From the NCBI RefSeq assembly GCF_023856365.1, contig NC_064549.1, positions 10,433,608-10,497,607 on the forward strand: a stretch of DNA of 64,000 nt, read 5' to 3'. Under the pieces are notes generated by a model. It saw nothing but the letters and a program-made list of their open reading frames with translations. It was not told the DNA's origin and made no database searches. This stretch comes from Brienomyrus brachyistius (lineage: Eukaryota; Chordata; Actinopteri; Osteoglossiformes; Mormyridae). This document shows, in pieces, positions 1-12,105 of this stretch; the stretch's first letter is position 1, and every line of letters starts with the position of its first letter. The translations under genes were made by a program, and so were the position numbers.

Positions 1-140
1 ATGGTGTGTGAGTGTGACCTGCGATGGGCTGGCCCCCCCATCCTGGGTTGTTCCCTGCCTCGTGCCCATTGATTCCGGGATAGGCTCCGGACCCCCCGCG
101 ACCCAGCAGGATAAGCGGTTTGAAAAATGGATGGATGGAA
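1..140 (+). mobile_element. Retroposon 3' end with (ATGG)n tail, copy 1
   Basis: The sequence matches the reverse complement of the element at 32734-33089: shared blocks are ATAGGCTCCGGACCCCCCGC versus the ggccggagcct region, GCGACCCAG.AGGATAAG.GG, and a terminal (ATGG)n. Its 5' part lies outside the window. Confidence 0.75.
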
Positions 141-469
141 AACCAAGCAGGTTACTAACTAATGGTTGCCAGATCATGCAAGAGATTGTCTTTGTAGCTG
201 CTTTCAACACCTCTAAGTGTTCATTAGTATCTCTGGAAGAGGAATTTCTCTGGTTGTTATTCTAGGTGCGGTTCATTTGAGGGGTGCGACAAATGAGGTA
301 TAGTTGCACAAATATTAGTCCGTCAATCAGCAAGAAAATTCAATGCTACATTCTATTCAAGAGCACAAATCATGACATGTTTTCATGGTGCTGAGCCAAG
401 GTTGTTTGCTTTGGCCGGGCATGAGCTACACAAGGACTGGCAGAGCAAGTCGTCACTCAAAGAACTGAC
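1..469. other. sipa1l3 intron (partial); retroposon copy at left
   Basis: The region starts with the tail of a dispersed retroposon (1-140). The rest is unique-looking intron with no coding match. Confidence 0.7.
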
Positions 470-646
470 CTGTCGGGGGAAGGTTTGTAGCGCACAAAAG
501 GCCCACCTAGACCTGGCCCCCCGAGCCCAGCTGTGGCCAGCGTTGAACTCGGAGCAGAGAAGCTGGCCGAGGGGTTGCGGTACGGAAGCACTCTGTCGCC
601 CCCTGTCGGAGGGATGTTGTAATGATTTTCAGGGAAGCTCACTGGC
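470..646 (-). CDS. sipa1l3: sipa1l3 coding exon, residues 1063-1121; last exon in window
   Basis: The exon runs from cctccag|G to GACAG|GTCAGT. It encodes [30 protein letters not shown] and FVRYKPSPD, matching consecutive blocks of human SIPA1L3 (PVSFPETPYTVSPAGADR, YVRYKPSPER). A Gly-rich stretch ([12 protein letters not shown]) is an insertion relative to human. No later exon was found in positions 1-469. Confidence 0.9.
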
Positions 647-1369
647 CTGGAGGGGAGGCAGAATGTGGAGGGAGAGTGATCAGATAAGGCATCCATAAGT
701 ACACTTCAGAGCTTATCCGGAGGCACATTTAGCGCCAGCAAAATTATGCTCCCCTCTTTCAAACTTGCAAGTGCTATTTCTGTCACTACTATGTATTCAT
801 TAATACTAATGTACAGCAAAGACAAAGTATTTTTAAACCCACAGTGTTCCACATGCATATTTATCTGCTAATTATACATACAACCCAGTTTGTGTCAACT
901 TACCGCTAAACTCAATATGCTGACAAATGTTTACCGCGATCGTATCGGAGCAGGAAACGCAAAGGCGTTCATTCCGCTAAACGGGCTCCGCGGAAGCAGA
1001 AACCTTTTCCAGAGGTTCAGACGGCAGAGGATCGAGAGCGCAGAGTGCGGAAGCACAGGCACCGCGGGGGACAGGAACGGCAGCATGGCCTGACGCCGCA
1101 GCCAAAGACGGGGGCCGACGCTGCAGATGGAGCTCGCGGAGCGGCCGTCACCCCGGGAAACGTCAAGTCTGCAGGGGCTGCGCCAGTGTCGCGGGGCAGC
1201 GGTTCCTCGACGGTTTTAGTTTTACGGCTAACAAATGCTGGCAGTTAGCTCGGCTCTTTATAGTATAACGAGCAGGCGTGGTACAAATGGAACAATCCTC
1301 CATTTAGCCGTTAGGTGAAATGGTGTCTCAAAGTGTGTGTGTATATGAGAGAGAAAGAGAGAGAGCGAG

Positions 1370-1408
<39 letters not shown>

Positions 1409-2954
1409 CATGCATGTGCTCTGTGCTGCACTGGAATCCCATCCAAGATGTCCCCTGCTCTGTGCCCTGCACTTCCTGGGCTCTGCACTTCCTGGATTCT
1501 GCACTTCCTGTGCCCCGCACTTCCTGTATAAGCAGCTATGGACAGACACAGCACACTTTCTCTTCTTGCCAGTCTCACCTCTTGGTGGGAAGGTGCTGGA
1601 CCTCCCTGTATGGGATGGGCACCGCGACCTTATGGGTACGAGGCAGGGACTGTGGAGGCCCCACTGGGGTCCAGCGTTGAGGAGTGGCGGCACTGTGGGT
1701 GGCGGGGGGGCTGTCCCAGCGCCAGGCGGGAGTGCGGTGGGAGGGGCGGTACACTGCCGCCACTGGCTCCGGCTCGGCTTTCTGCTCCACCGTCTTCATT
1801 TCGTACTCTTCAGTGCAGCCCCTATAAGATGCACGGGGGCAGGGTCACGCGAACGCATGGCAGTGCACACACCCACACGCGTACCAGCTGCACTAATCAC
1901 CGAGTGCAGGAAGAGCAACACCCCCCCCCACGAGCAGCATGCTGGGACATGCCAGCATCCTCCTCCCCAACCAGAACTTCCCCTCATTACTTCGGCGATG
2001 ATGTCACCCTCGAGCTCGAACAACTCGTGGATTATACGGGCCTTACGGAGTTTTCTGAACCACTGCAGGTACTTACTCAGTAACACCCCCTCCCCTCCTC
2101 CCCAAAAAATTGCATAAACACAGACACATACTGCGGCTAAAGCTATAGGGACAGCAGTACCACCATCGTCACGGAAACGGCAGATTAAAGAGATTTAACA
2201 GACAAAGCCCGGCATTTTTCTGTTGAACGCCACACACTTGCCAGCCCTCGTCCGAAAAAGGTCGCCCTTAACGTGGACGAAAATGCTAATTTTTATGGGG
2301 TGTGCGCCCCCCCCCCCCCCCACCTCGCCAAAGTAAGGTCACCCAAGTCCAGCCTGCTGGCCATCAGCAGACAGAGCTGGGTGACACAGAAGGGCGGGGG
2401 AGGGAGAGGTCATTCATCTGAGACCCAGCTGTGCAGCCTTCGCATGCAAGCATGTGAATCCTCCCCCCCCGGGTGTGTGTGTAGACTCTAACCCCCCATG
2501 ACAGCCTTTCCTGCAAACTCACAGTCCACTGGATCGACCTTCAGCAACTGCCATGCGGAGAGCACTAATGCTGCAGACATCAGTGCCCGTTTCATGTTGT
2601 ACCAGTCTTCCGTTATTCAACCTCCCTGTGTTATCAGCGGAAAATCTCTAGCTAGCCATGGGGGGGCGGGGGGGGGGGGGGGGGGGGAAACAGCTCGAGA
2701 AGAAATCTTGTAGAACTAGATTCAACCGTCTTCCTAACAACTGGTGTACAGTGGTAAACAGTGCAGCCATTGTACCTCTGATGGCACAAGCCTGACCTCT
2801 GACCCTTGACCCCAGCAGGTGCTTCTCCTCAACATCCGAGACACAGGAAGCAAAACACGCTGGAGAACGATCAGGAAAACAAGTACAACAGAGAGATTTG
2901 TGGGCGGTAAATGTACTAGTAAATACCTAAACTCTTTATGCAAGCCAGCTCAGG

Positions 2955-2986
<32 letters not shown>

Positions 2987-5900
2987 ACACACACACACAA
3001 TAAATCCAGTACAACCTCGTCTGGCCAAGTCCCAAGTCCAGCAGAAGCACTGAAAATGAAAAGCAAAAGGTATGTTCTCCACTGCTGCCCTCGTCATCCT
3101 CTCTACTGCAAGAGTAATTAAAGATCAGCGAAGTATCAAAATAAATACGGCAGCGGATTTGATTTTGTCAAATTCAATTCAGGGTCAGACTCTTACACAT
3201 TTTGATTAACTAAGACGGAAGCGCAGAGGCCCATGATTAAATCCTGCTGCTGTGATACTTCTGGTCCTGCTGGACCCCGGTTTGCAGTTTTCATCTTCCC
3301 ACACTTTAACAACCGAACGACGGGAATGACAGGAAATGAGAAACAAAAACAGTGCACATAAACACAGCATGTTGTTACCATGGATACACATCTGACCCCC
3401 ACAATCTGGGCATCATGACCCCAAACAGGGGCTATTTTTGCCTTAACGCCGACCCCTCCTCCTTTAACTGGACTGTCAACTTTCCTGCTGTCATCCCCAG
3501 GTAACCTCCACCCCAGCTGCGTACCCAGCCATCACCAAACACTAAACTACGTCTCCCATGTTCCCCTGCGAACTTCACACCTCACACAGCCTCACCTTCG
3601 CATCCAGCTTCCGACCGCGGCTCCCCATCATCACGTTATCGGAATCGTGATGTAATCGCATCGCCGTGACTTTCCCCTTGGCGCGAATCCCGTTTTCGGA
3701 TTAAGTCTGGGGGCCGACCGCGGTCCGCAGCGCCCTATCCGAGACCAGTCCGGGCAAACCCGCGGCGTTCAGGAAGACACCGAACGCACACGGAGTTAGG
3801 ACATGCCGACACCTCCGGTCAGGTAATTACGGGAAAACGTGTTGTGGCGAGCCGGATGCTCTGGGGATGTTAAGCATCGATCCCGACTGTTTGAATTAGA
3901 AGCGTTTTACAGTAATAACAGACAGACAGAAACACACACACACACACACACACACACAGGGAGACACACAAACCTGCAAGCGGAGGCAGCAGGCCAGGGG
4001 TAAGCGAGGCAGAAGCAGCCAAAACACAAGCTAAGGGAGCGGTCGTAACACTGATCGCCACGACGGCTGTGTTTCTCCCCCCCCCCCTTGCCTCCTTCCT
4101 CCCCGACACAGCTTTGTCCGCCCGCCTGCCCGCCCGTCTACATCCCCTCGCCCCCCGACTCCCACCTCTGCCCGTGGAGACACCAGCGCCAGGCTTCAGT
4201 TCCGCTGCCATTGTCCTGACGCGCTGTCTCTCTGGCGCACAGACACACACGCGCATGCAGGCGCGCACACACACACACACACACGCGCGCGCCTTCCCTC
4301 TCCCTCTCTCTCCCCACGTCCCTGTGCTCCTCTCACACTCGTCCTCGCTGTCTCTCCTCCAGTAGGAAGAGAGGAGGAGGAGGAAAGGGAGGGAGAGAAA
4401 AGCACCCTTTTCTTTCTCTTGCTCTCTCTCTCTCACCAACCCACTCTCCCTCTCACACCTAGGCAGTGTTCAGGCATGCCTCGCGATCAGTGCGCTTTGC
4501 TACCTTCCCCAAACACCTTCTAGCTGCCTTTTATGCCCCCCCCCCCCCACACAGACTGAGCATCAGTTGCTCATCCCCTGCTTTTCGTTACTCTTCTTTT
4601 TTCCTCCAGTTTCTGGTCTTAATCTCCCACAATCTGTTTCTCTGGAACATTTCAGAGAGAGGTGCCCTGGGGGGGGGGCATGGATGGACGGATGGATGGA
4701 TGATCACACCAGGGCCTAATCAGCAACCAGTTCAGGTCTGTGTATGAGTGACCTTTGCTTACTGGGTGATTCCCCCCCCCAGTCTGATCAGGGAGCAGTG
4801 TCCATGCCTCTAAGCATCTGCCCAATAGGGACACACACACACATCTCAGGCCTTGTTTCCAGGCTACGGTGGATGAGGCGACTTTATCCAGCAACGAGTG
4901 AGTTGGGGGGGGGGGGCCTGCCTCAGGGAGCAGAGGGGAGGGGCGTGAAATTTCCTTCACACGCACCCCCCCAGCCTTTCGCAGGATGCTACAGCAGCAG
5001 AAGCAGCTCCTGACGACGCGACCCCCACCAGGCTGACACCCACGCAATGCACCCCCCCCTCCCCCTCCCCACCAGCTCCCGGAATCCAAATTCGCGCTTA
5101 TAGCCTGCTGGCTTCCCCCGCACCCGACCGGAACCTCACCTGCGCGGCCCTCCCTCGTCGTACGGCGGGATGATGACCACCTTGACGGTCACGGAGGTGC
5201 GCAGCAGGTCGATCATCTGCTCGTGGGACAGCGTGACGGCGGCCACCTTGCAGATCTCCACCAGGCGGCTGCCCTGCCGCAGGCCGGCCTGCCAGGCAAA
5301 ACCGTACTCCTCCACCTCGGCCACGGTGCCGTCCAGCCGCACGTGGAACCCCAGCTGACCCAGACCGTTCCGCCGAAGAGTCATGTCCACCGTCTCACAG
5401 CCCACCGTCAGGGCCTGGGGTGGGGGGCACAAAGCTAGTAATTTGCATGCACTACCAGACACAATTTTTTGCACACACTGAGATTTCCTGCACATGCATG
5501 TTACTCACTTCATATTTACTAAAAACACGCTCAGAATTCTTTGCTAACAAATAAATATGCTCTGTGTTCACCATTTGGGAACCTTTATCAGCAAGAAAGT
5601 GTCGTATCTCTTTGATTCATCAAAGGACCATCCTGTAACAGTTATAACAGCAGAGAAAACGCGGCATTCTTTCCACAAGCGACATTAAATACTGCTCTGT
5701 TTCAGGGGATGTAACAGTTAGCTAATGCATTTAAAGTTAAAGGACAGCCTAGAATTTGACAACGCCATCGCCACACAACCAGTTAACATGCACTGTTGCA
5801 TCCTCTTTCCATGTTATAAAGGAAACTTGTTTTATTTGACTTATGTTTTCATTTATAGTTGTTCACTCAATTTTCCGATGCTTAAGAAGAATAAAAAAAA

Positions 5901-8900
5901 TCTGCCGTTTATGAAATAAATGGAAAAGCGGTAAAACCCTGCGGTATGCAAAGACTTGACTGGTAGTGCACCTACCATGCACCCACTGAGAGAGCAAACA
6001 TGGCAACCAGCTACTAGATACAAACAAACAATTGCAATGCAGACTATAAATAAAATCGGGTCAGTTCAGTGGCTTAAACAGGGCAGAAGCTGCTCCTTGA
6101 CAATTTGTCTGTTTGGTGTTCGAACCCATCCCCTACTGTAACTTAATCAGGCCATGAAGACTAATAACATGACTAACAGGGTCAAGAAAAACTGCCAGAA
6201 TTGGCAATTTGCTTAAGCTTTAAATCCAGACTAAAGCAAAACAATTAAATGGGCTAAAATTTGGATCCGCGCACTGTGTGTTCGTCTTTCACTGTATGTC
6301 AATGAATTTCTCTCTGGGCATAAATCTAATCTTATCTAGGATACATCAAATCGAACAAAAGAACGACAAAGGAAACCGTTAAGTGTTCAGCTGCCAATTT
6401 TTGGATGACTAGAAAGCTCGTTCACAGGAGAAGTAACGATTGCACTGGGTTCGTCTTGTGCGTCAGACATCAGTGAACCTCGGCTTCTGGGTGACACCAT
6501 GCAAATGTATGCGAATTTATGTTTTCGTTTCTTTGCCAAATAAATGCCATTGTGTAACAAATCTGTTCGTTTGCCAGGAATTCTCACACCGGCAAGCACA
6601 TGCCAACACCTCATGACTCGCGGCAATAGTTTGAGAAAAGCAAAACTGAAAACGAATCCATCACCCAGCAGTGGTATTCAAAATGCGGGGTGCGCCCCCC
6701 TGTTGGACAATGAAAGAACAGCGGGTTTGAGGTGGAGGCAGACCTAGGGATGGGCAATTGTTCTAAAAGAAAAAAAAATAATCACATGGCAACCTTCGTA
6801 ACAATCACAATCCATGACTTCCCAATTTTGAAATGTACGGTCAAGAATATTCAGACTGAAACGAGCCAAGGGATTTAACCATTAGCATAATTTAAAACAC
6901 TTGGGTACTGCAATATATTTTAAATGGTCATTAAAGTTAGGAGTTTAGAGTTAAACTTTATTTTAAACAGTTGTTTAACAGTTGTGTTAGATGCTTCCTT
7001 GTAAGGTGGCTGAATAGATTTGTTGTATTACCTCTGGAAATGCTGACCACGTTCACAGATAGCTCAGCTTTGTGAAATATCTGACTATGCATAGACAAAC
7101 CACTGTCATACTACTCAAGTCCAGTCCTTTTTTAGTACCATTCACATTGATTTGTTTTTCAAATGTATCACGCATTAAAGAGACACTATGATAGAGACGC
7201 ATGATATAATTCAGCCAATCAGCTCAGCCATTTGATTCCGATTCAATCATTCTGCCGGTTTGGCAACGTAGCACGGACCCACGTTATCACTGGCCTTTGG
7301 AGTTCTATGTGAAATTTGGCAACGTTAGTGGCAGACAAACATCAAGAACTTGATGATTTGCACCAACAGTTGATCGGGGACGTCTCCGAGATCAATCATG
7401 ATGTAATATCGTCATTCTGACCATCCCTAGGCAAACATCTTATATCTTAAAGGATTGAATCGAATGCACCTGTACTACTTTTTTTGATGTCCTTAAATGT
7501 TTCACCTGTCATCCGAAAGGCTTCTACAGTTCTGAAGGCAAAACTATTTCAAAATTGCAGCTTTTAGAAATATTAAAACTAATGTGAACACATTATATGT
7601 CTGTACATATTATATGATGGTGAATTATGAAAAAAATATATGTGTTAAGTTAATTTGGGGTGTGTTTGCGTGGCGGGGGAATGGGAAATCAGGACAAATA
7701 TATCAGCTCTAGGGGAGCTCTGTCAAAACAGAGTCTGAATACCACTGTTCTATAGGACATGAGGTGCGCCTCTAAGTGGCTCCGCTCCCTTTCAAGCTCC
7801 ACCCCTCCTCACCTTCAGCCGTTGGACGATCTCCCGTATGTCCTGGGCACAGCCCTCGGCCACCCTGGCGGCGATGTGGTCACCCCGGCCATAGTAAATC
7901 TTCAGGGCCAGGCGTTCAGGAGTCCAGCCGATGACGTCAGCGCAATAGCAGTTGAAGACCACCTCCTTGGTGGCGCAGTCCACCAGCACGACGTATTCGC
8001 CGGACATGCCCAGCACGCAGGCCAGTTCCGCCCCGCCCCCACTGAAGTCTTGGGCCTTCACGCGCCAGGTCACGGCCCCCAGGGCTCCCAGCTCGGCTCC
8101 CTCGCGGGCTCGCGCCCGCTCCCGTTTCTTGGAGGCCAGCGATATGAGGTTGTTGAGCTTTCCTGCCGAGTCCAGGAAGGTGCCGCTGGCACAGTTCTCC
8201 ACCAGGTCGCGAAGGTACTCCTGCCGCGTGCGCCTGGCCATGGTATGGAACTTCTCCGACTTGTGGGCGGCGGTCTCCGCGTTGATCACCTTGGCCAGCA
8301 GGAAGTCCCGGAACACTTCCGGGTTGCGGAAGGTCACGCCATTGGGGATGGGTGGCCCAAACATGGGCACGTCCTTCATGCGCGTCACAGCCACGCTGCG
8401 GATTGCAAGGGCGGGGGACGATCGATCAGGCAATCGTGTGTAATTATGGCGTCATGGCAACCATTATGGAAAAAATGTTCTACCTGGGCGGTCAACATTC
8501 CAGAAACATTCAAGAATGCCACTCAGTAAACGTACGACAACTGTAGCAAGTGAGCAGACAAGAAGCGTCTGAGACTTGAAGGACATGGAACGTTCTGTAC
8601 CTGTAGGAAACGTCATCGGTGCAGGGGTTGTGCACACGAACGATGACGAAGACGTGTTGGAACTGCGAGCGGATGTTCTGCGGAGTGAAGGGCAGGGCGC
8701 CAGGCTCCTGGAAGATGATGGTGACGATGTCGTTGCCGATGTGCCTCTTCCTCAGGAGCTGAGGAGGAAGGTCACAATCTCAGACGGTGTGAAAATAAAA
8801 GCTTGGAACGGCGCTGGACCATGAGCGTCATTTGCAAGATGAATAGTTGGTCATTTAAATTTGATTCTTGCCTGGAATTTTGTCTGTTTTTTTTTTTTTG

Positions 8901-9801
8901 ACGTAATACTATCAGCTGCCCGGGCAAAGTAACAAACCATGTACTTCTCAAAACATTCTAGAAAAAAAAACACGGTTAAAGAAGGGAGTGAAACTGGGCA
9001 CTGCGCTCTCATCTCAAGAGCTCTGACGCGCTTTCCTGGTGCCATCAACCTCTGCGGCAGCTGGGTATTTGATCGACCCTGCGAGCTACAGGCGACACTT
9101 TAGAATGATGGCAACATGTCAGAATGTGTGACATCCGAATACAGCCTGACAGCCTTTGATGATCGAGAACTGAAACAATCCCCAGGAACTGGCTGGTGAG
9201 TTTTGGCCGCAGTGTCAAACCCAGATCAGTCTCTCTACTTTTGGCAACACATTTGTGAAATTTAACTGAAGCGTTAAGTTGCATCTACAGAACTACTGCA
9301 TTTCGAATTCACACTGACTGGCACGGAAGGGGGGGGGGATTGTTCATGCCTATGATCAGAATGTTGTTGGTTTGAATCCCATCCTGGGCAGAATAGTCAC
9401 ATGTTTCATCCATTAACCCCCCTGAAATGCTTCACTTTGCCAGAGAAAAATCCTGACCCTGTGCTCTGAACCCAAGGTACACTCTCAACTGCATATGTGT
9501 GGTTCTGTCTTGCGTCTGTGGTCCAGGTATACATTATATTGTTGGGACCAAATGTCTCCACAATGTGGTAAAAAAATTGTTATTCTGACATTGTGGGGAC
9601 TCATCTTTTTTTGTCCTCATAAGGGGAACTCAATTTTATAAGAATCTGTGACTGCGATCAAAAACTAAAAATGACATGTCTTGTATTTTGCTTGGTTACT
9701 TATGGTTAAGATTGGGGCTGGGTAGGGTTAAGGTTGTCAGTTGGGATTTGGGTTTTGTACATACGAGTGAATGGACGGTCCCCATAAGGGTACGAGTGCA
9801 G

Positions 9802-9875
<74 letters not shown>

Positions 9876-11777
9876 TGTGTGTGTGTGTGCATGCTTGTGT
9901 CTCAAAGGACATCCAGACGGGATAAGAACCATTCCAATGTCCCTGTTTTCGTACTTGTGCAATTTCAAAATTTCATAAAATTTTGAAATTTTAAAAGCAT
10001 AAATTTCAAAATCGCCAAAGTTTTCATTTTCCATTTCATTTGTCCCCCCTCCCCAATTCCCTTCAAATTAAACATCTAATTCCTTTCCACTGAATCCCTT
10101 TCCTCTACCTTCCAGTTACCCCAATTAAAAAAAATGTGACAATTTGATGCATGCCACTACTCGGCATGCAAAGACGTGTGAGGCAGCCTTTCTGCCAGGG
10201 CACAGAGCAGAACAACGCCGCATTAATCCCACGCTATTAATAACACATGTAGACACGAACCCGCGTCACCGTCCGAGTGGGCCGCGCGGTTATGTCACAC
10301 TGAGTGACACAACCCGTCCCCAAGACCCGCGACAGTGCATGCTCATGCCTACGCCCCTAAACGGGGGGGGGGGGGGGGGGGGCTAGCTTGGATGATCCCA
10401 GACAACACTTTTCAGAAGTTGCTATTATTTTGTTGAAAGATACATGACTGAGCAGAAGTCTTCAGTAGCCAAAGAAAATGTTCAAAGCTATTTATCTGCA
10501 ACAAGCGTACATCTGCTCGAGGAAAAAAAAAGCACAATTTAACATTCGAACACAATTTAACAAATTAATGGCAACACGTTAAAAAAGATTACTAAGAAAT
10601 TCTTCTATTCTCCAAAAAGTTACTGACATCTTACTGGAATGATAGATGAACACCGCTTCAGTTCCCAAACCTCTCCTCGGGGGCACCCCAGCCATTCCAT
10701 GCATTTGTGAAATTTCATCACCAGCTCACTTAATTTAATGAGCTAAACAATTTAACGAGGCATAGATGCTAACGGTCGAAGTAACAAGCATTTGGGTACA
10801 TTGAATGGCTGCTGCAAATACTGGGGTCACCTTAGGGGAGGCTTTGAAACAGACTTTTGCAAAATTCTGTACATCAGCAGGGTGAAGGCCTGTAAAAATT
10901 CAGGGAAGCGCACAGAATAGCACAGAGTGACAAAAAGCAGGCAAATTGTGACGACCCCTACTAACATAGTTACGTCATAGTGGCACTTTTTATTATATGC
11001 TGTCTCAGACTAAGATGGGTGATGTCATTCACAGGCATGCTGTACCCCTTCGCAGGCAGTATGAGGCACTCACCTCGGTATTAAATTTGATTCTCTTGGT
11101 CATACGGTTCTTTGGGAACACACAACTGCAAGCCAGAATGCTAATGCGTTTCAGACAGCATGCAAACACACATCCTCGTGCGTTTGAGGTCAACACTCAG
11201 CGGGACGAAACCCCATGTTGACAAAAGGGATTTATTACGTGGGAGGGACCTCTGCTGCTTCAGAACCACCCCCATTGTACCAGAGCACCTCCTTCACCGT
11301 GCTCGACATTTGCATCTGCTTCCGGAACAACAGCCTCTTTGATAGGTATGCCCGCCCCCCCCCCCGTCCTCGCTCCCCCAGCTTCCCACCCACACGTCCA
11401 ACCGCCCACCCACGCTCTGGATTAAAGCTGGAGCTCATAAATCTCGCAGTCATCTCTGAGTTCACTCGAGATGTTACCCGAAAACACAAGGCAGACCGCT
11501 GGGTAACATGTGCAGTGCGGTGATGTAACACTGCCCCCTGGAGGTCTAATGTGTTCCCGCATCCGGCTGTTCTTGCAGCCAGTTCCTGGGTTACACGTCT
11601 CGCTGCACAAACCCGCCACCCTGGCACACAAACACTCTGTACGGTTCGGCGCTCGGCCGGTCTTGCCAAAAAAAAACCCTGGATATTTAAAAGAAAGCCT
11701 TAGAAAATCCTGCCTCTGCTACAGAGACGAGCGGAAATACTGCACGAAGGAATCGATAATCCCACACGTACATGAGG

Positions 11778-11811
<34 letters not shown>

Positions 11812-12060
11812 CAGTCGTGGGGAGAGCGGGGGCTGGTGTTGCCGGTTACGGCGCGGCATTTTTTTTCCCCCTACTCTCAAAAACGGGCGGCCACACCCTG
11901 CTGCGAGCGAGGCCTGAAAACGAAAGAGGAAGATGAACATCAACAACAAGAGCGGCGGTAACCAGTGGAGCCGGTCGGGCTCCTATGCCTCGCGCCATAG
12001 AGGATACAATAACATGTTTGGATTCCTGTAAAGGCCACTCGCGTGCGCGTGTCTGCGTGT

Positions 12061-12105
<45 letters not shown>

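Larger units (their letters stand above)
1822..5139. other. sipa1l3 intron, 3.3 kb
   Basis: It contains an unexplained ORF open on both strands (about 1900-2085), a 20-base G run at 2668-2687, (CA)n at 2955-2999, 3931-3958 and 4258-4286, and a CpG-rich stretch at 3590-4250. No further exon is supported. Confidence 0.6.
5415..7812. other. sipa1l3 intron with SINE and nested hAT elements
   Basis: AT-rich intron. It holds a tRNA-like SINE near 6055-6140 and the nested DNA transposons at 6669-7747; nothing else is recognised. Confidence 0.65.

Noticed and set aside
1320..2117. Plus-strand ORF of 265 codons
   Set aside because: It begins in a (GA)n microsatellite and reads antisense through a real sipa1l3 exon.
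9676..9978. Cys/Val-rich protein
   Set aside because: The ORF is the translated (TG)n microsatellite.
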